Assembly (NCBI GenBank): GCA_947504025.1
Contig: CANNFX010000002.1
Location: 496,001-560,000 of the forward strand
DNA length: 64,000 bases
Origin: an uncultured Sphingomonadaceae bacterium
Lineage (GTDB): Bacteria; Pseudomonadota; Alphaproteobacteria; Sphingomonadales; Sphingomonadaceae
Reading direction: 5' to 3'
Within the stretch, counting starts at the first letter, position 1, and every line of letters starts with the position of its first letter. The notes beneath the pieces are model-generated. The model was given only the letters and a program-made list of their open reading frames with translations, was not told where the DNA came from and made no database searches. Positions 61,409-64,000 of this stretch are shown here, piece by piece. The position numbers were made by a program, and so were the translations under genes.

Positions 61409-62941
61409 ATGTCAGCCAATATCGCCGAAATGGAACTCCGCCGTGAAGCAGCTCGCAAGGGCGGCGGTCAGAAGCGGATTGATGCACAGCATGCCAAGGG
61501 CAAGCTAACCGCGCGCGAGCGGCTCGAGATCCTGCTCGACGATGGCAGCTTCGAAGAAACCGACATGTATGTCGTGCATAATTGCACGGATTTCGGGATG
61601 GACGAACAGCATATTCCGGGTGACGGGGTGGTCACCGGCAGCGGCACGATCAATGGCCGGCTGGTCTATGTGTACAGCCAGGATTTCACCGTCTTTGGCG
61701 GCAGCCTGTCGGAGCGCCATGCGGAGAAGATCTGCAAGGTTCTCGACACCGCAATGAAAGTCGGCGCGCCGGTTATCGGCCTCAACGACAGCGGCGGCGC
61801 GCGTATTCAGGAAGGCGTGGCATCGCTGGGCGGCTATGCCGAAGTATTCCAGCGCAATGTGCTGGCCAGCGGCGTTGTGCCGCAGATCAGCCTGATCATG
61901 GGGCCTTGTGCTGGCGGCGCGGTGTACTCGCCCGCGATGACCGACTTCATCTTCATGGTGAAGGACAGTTCCTACATGTTTGTGACCGGCCCTGATGTGG
62001 TAAAAACGGTGACGAATGAAGTCGTGACGCAGGAAGAACTGGGCGGCGCGGTGACGCATACGACCAAGACTTCGGTCGCCGATCTGGCATTTGAAAATGA
62101 TGTCGAAGCGCTGATGGCGGCGCGCAATTTCTTCGATTACCTGCCGCTGTCGAACCGCGTCGATGTGCCAGAGCGGCCCACCAGCGACCCCCACGACCGT
62201 GCGGAAATGAGCCTCGACACGGTCATTCCCGACAATGCCAACCAGCCATATGACATGCACGAAGTGCTGCGTAAGGTTCTGGACGAAGGCGACTTCTTCG
62301 AAGTGCAACCGGCCCATGCGGGCAATATCCTATGCGGCTTTGGCCGGATCGAGGGGCGCACCGTGGGCGTGGTCGCGAACCAGCCATTTGTGCTGGCGGG
62401 CGTGCTCGATATCAATGCCAGCAAGAAGGCCGCGCGGTTTGTGCGGTTCTGCGATGCGTTCGACATTCCGATCCTGACATTTGTTGACGTTCCTGGCTTC
62501 CTGCCCGGCACGTCGCAGGAGCATAATGGTATCATCAAACACGGCGCGAAACTGCTGTTCGCCTATGCAGAGGCGACAGTGCCCAAGATCACCGTTATCA
62601 CTCGCAAGGCCTATGGCGGCGCATACGATGTGATGGCGTCAAAGCATCTGCGCGGCGATCTCAACTACGCATGGCCGACCGCCGAAATCGCCGTGATGGG
62701 CGCAAAGGGCGCAGTGGAAATCATCTTCCGTCAGGACGCTGGCGACCCAGACAAAATCGCCGAGAAAACCAAGGAATATGAAGACCGCTTCGCCAACCCC
62801 TTCATCGCCGCGCAAAAAGGCTTCATCGATGAGGTGATCTACCCGCATTCGACGCGGAGACGGATCGCGCTGGGCCTGCGGAAGCTACGCGGGAAGGTGC
62901 TTGAGAACCCGTGGAAAAAGCATGATAATATTCCGTTGTGA
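61409..62941 (+). CDS. pccB: Propionyl-CoA carboxylase beta subunit
   Basis: A 510-residue carboxyltransferase subunit. [20 protein letters not shown] is the N-terminal half's acyl-CoA loop, and [20 protein letters not shown] plus [13 protein letters not shown] are the C-terminal carboxybiotin side. It forms a complex with a biotin-carrying alpha subunit, which is not in the window, and converts propionyl-CoA to methylmalonyl-CoA. The partner epimerase mce is 0.8 kb downstream, and the two unknown genes between them interrupt the usual cluster. Confidence 0.96.
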   Translation: MSANIAEMELRREAARKGGGQKRIDAQHAKGKLTARERLEILLDDGSFEETDMYVVHNCTDFGMDEQHIPGDGVVTGSGTINGRLVYVYSQDFTVFGGSLSERHAEKICKVLDTAMKVGAPVIGLNDSGGARIQEGVASLGGYAEVFQRNVLASGVVPQISLIMGPCAGGAVYSPAMTDFIFMVKDSSYMFVTGPDVVKTVTNEVVTQEELGGAVTHTTKTSVADLAFENDVEALMAARNFFDYLPLSNRVDVPERPTSDPHDRAEMSLDTVIPDNANQPYDMHEVLRKVLDEGDFFEVQPAHAGNILCGFGRIEGRTVGVVANQPFVLAGVLDINASKKAARFVRFCDAFDIPILTFVDVPGFLPGTSQEHNGIIKHGAKLLFAYAEATVPKITVITRKAYGGAYDVMASKHLRGDLNYAWPTAEIAVMGAKGAVEIIFRQDAGDPDKIAEKTKEYEDRFANPFIAAQKGFIDEVIYPHSTRRRIALGLRKLRGKVLENPWKKHDNIPL

Positions 62942-63393
62942 GTCGCGACCTTTGTCTCACGCTTCGGGATGCTTCCGTCCAACTCTTGCCAAAGGTCCCT
63001 TATGTCACATTTGGGAAGGGCAGTGTCGACAGGGGATTGCTGGACTATTTGGAGCTTGAAGAGCATCCGACGATAAGGGCAGTTTTAACAAACGAGGAAA
63101 TATTTGAGCGTCAACGCAATAGTCTCACCGAGGGAACTGGATTCACACCAGATCGATTCTTTGGCTATTTGTCGATACTCAATTCGTCTTGTCTTGATGT
63201 GAATTTGTGCCTGCCTGAAGTTGAAGCCTCTCAATTGATTAGGCAAATCAAGCGCTTCATCGGAAAATCAGTTGAGTTTTCGGTTGAGCTCAATGGAACA
63301 GATTTCGTCGATGAGAAATGGCGAGATGGTACGAATATTCGTAGGGCACTCATCGACGGCCCATTTTCTTTCGGTGTCTCTTCGAAGGATTAA
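62938..63393 (+). CDS. Protein of unknown function between pccB and mce
   Basis: A 151-residue soluble protein whose GTG start overlaps the pccB stop (GTGA). It has mixed secondary-structure-forming sequence ([38 protein letters not shown]) and two Cys near the middle. No signal peptide, membrane segment or known motif was found. Base composition is AT-richer than pccB. The tight coupling to pccB suggests co-expression, though it may be an insertion. Confidence 0.65.
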   Translation: MSRDLCLTLRDASVQLLPKVPYVTFGKGSVDRGLLDYLELEEHPTIRAVLTNEEIFERQRNSLTEGTGFTPDRFFGYLSILNSSCLDVNLCLPEVEASQLIRQIKRFIGKSVEFSVELNGTDFVDEKWRDGTNIRRALIDGPFSFGVSSKD

Positions 63394-63396
63394 ATT

Positions 63397-63427
63397 ATGA
63401 AACTAGGCCGCCTCAATCACATCGGTG
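63397..63427 (+). repeat. 31-base duplicate of the mce 5' end
   Basis: The 31 bases are identical to the first 31 bases of mce at 63726-63756 (start codon to the codon for Gly10). Here the frame runs only 26 codons before a stop. It shows that a 5' piece of mce was duplicated when the intervening 300 bases were added. Confidence 0.85.
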
Positions 63428-63473
63428 CTACCCAGTGCTCGCATAAAAGCATCCAGCATAACGGACTTTTGTT

Positions 63474-63725
63474 GTGATTTCTGATTTCCCATGGCTCACT
63501 TGGGTGGTCACGACCGCTCTGGCGGAAGGTTTTTTGGTTTGGTACATTTCTCGCGCTAAGTCCCGTGAGGTTATCGAGCACCTTTCCTGGAACTTGAGGT
63601 GGAAGCCGATTTTGACCCGCGATGACAACGCCGAGCTGTTTGAGCGGTTGATCAATGGCTGGTGGAAATTATGCCTTTTGTTGCCGTTCTTGTCGTTCGG
63701 TCTTTTGTATCTCGGAGACTACTGA
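63474..63725 (+). CDS. Small membrane protein before mce
   Basis: An 83-residue protein from a GTG or ATG-like start, with a hydrophobic N-terminal segment (FPWLTWVVTTALAEGFLVWY), a basic middle, and a second membrane helix at the end (LCLLLPFLSFGLLYLG). The stop is directly adjacent to the mce ATG. It lies between the two copies of the mce 5' end, so it came in with the insertion. No family recognised. Confidence 0.55.
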   Translation: MISDFPWLTWVVTTALAEGFLVWYISRAKSREVIEHLSWNLRWKPILTRDDNAELFERLINGWWKLCLLLPFLSFGLLYLGDY

Positions 63726-64000
63726 ATGAAACTAGGCCGCCTCAATCACATCGGTGTAGCAACACCTTGTATCGCTGAAAGCATCGTATTTTATCGGAAA
63801 ACGATGGGCGCAACCGACATCGTCGAGCCATTCGATCTACCCGAACAGGGGGTGAAAGTTTGCTTCGTCAATACGCCGACTTCTTCAGGCATGAACGGCA
63901 CTCAGATCGAGCTGATCGAGCCGTTGGGGGAAACCTCTGCGATCCGCAGTTTCCTTGAAAAGAACCCGCTCGGCGGGCAGCATCACCTTTGTTACGAAGT
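63726..64000 (+). CDS. mce: Methylmalonyl-CoA epimerase (partial, cut by window edge)
   Basis: The first 91 residues of a vicinal-oxygen-chelate fold enzyme. LGRLNHIGVATP opens it, with the first metal ligand in NHIG. ... GTQIELIEPLG holds the next acidic ligand and HHLCYEV the second His. It converts (S)- to (R)-methylmalonyl-CoA, following PccB in propionate breakdown. The rest lies beyond the window. Its first 31 bases also occur upstream at 63397. Confidence 0.93.
   Translation, partial: MKLGRLNHIGVATPCIAESIVFYRKTMGATDIVEPFDLPEQGVKVCFVNTPTSSGMNGTQIELIEPLGETSAIRSFLEKNPLGGQHHLCYE

Noticed and set aside
61505..62317. 270-residue minus-strand frame inside pccB
   Set aside because: It is a shadow of the highly conserved carboxyltransferase in the other strand.

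Overview
The window looks like a chromosomal segment of an alphaproteobacterium of the Sphingomonadales, probably an Erythrobacteraceae-type genome. This is inferred from the glycine-type 5-aminolevulinate synthase (hemA), the CsgH-type curli chaperone, the carboxynorspermidine polyamine route, the lepB-rnc-era order and the codon and start usage (many GTG and TTG starts, ATGA/GTGA overlaps). Nothing resembling a plasmid, prophage or integrative element backbone was seen. The left edge is intergenic, and the right edge cuts a methylmalonyl-CoA epimerase gene.

Layout. 0.1-12.1 kb: housekeeping (EVE protein, ThDP enzyme, LplT-like transporter, pgsA, a coupled rnd-oxyR pair, aspS, acpP, fabF, mltG, 2H phosphoesterase, tRNA-Met). 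12.4-19.1 kb: a curli-type amyloid cluster (csgF, csgG, three curlin-repeat proteins, an unknown exported protein, csgH). CsgE and CsgD are not in the window. 19.4-29.3 kb: a polymorphic-toxin (RHS/YD-repeat) island. It holds a small exported YD-like protein, a split and Sec-exported RHS pair overlapping by ATGA, a metzincin-like toxin tip with a lipoprotein immunity candidate, an orphan RHS C-terminal module with a different (M91-like) zinc-protease tip plus immunity candidate, two more orphan small exported or membrane genes, and a truncated third RHS core. Four decayed copies of the 5' end of an IS200-like (RAYT/Y1) transposase lie between these modules. A 172-bp direct repeat flanks the distal part.

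29.3-33.8 kb: single-domain response regulator, Tyr/Ser phosphatase, trxB, two tandem MAPEG proteins and a Thr/Ser dehydratase. 33.8-42.2 kb: polyamine genes (carboxynorspermidine dehydrogenase, nspC, a type III ornithine/lysine decarboxylase behind a structured leader), interspersed with a group II decarboxylase divergent from an ArsR regulator and with two serine beta-lactamase-like hydrolases. 42.3-50.3 kb: a CPBP-protease remnant, a PAS-GGDEF-EAL-PilZ protein, a TauD-like dioxygenase, hemA, murI, plsY, dprA and a membrane protein. 50.4-58.3 kb: topA with a small basic protein; on the minus strand a coupled lepB-rnc-era-exported-protein operon followed by a separate small gene for a double-glycine-leader peptide; then pgi. 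58.4-64 kb: a GIY-YIG gene between REP-like palindromes, gor, an NAD-dependent epimerase/reductase, pccB, two unknown small genes and mce, whose first 31 bases are duplicated upstream.

The most unusual parts are the RHS toxin island with its transposase-remnant punctuation, the double-glycine peptide gene at 53.2-53.4 kb, the GIY-YIG/palindrome pair, and the mce 5'-end duplication. Functions were assigned from recognisable motifs only; no database search was run.
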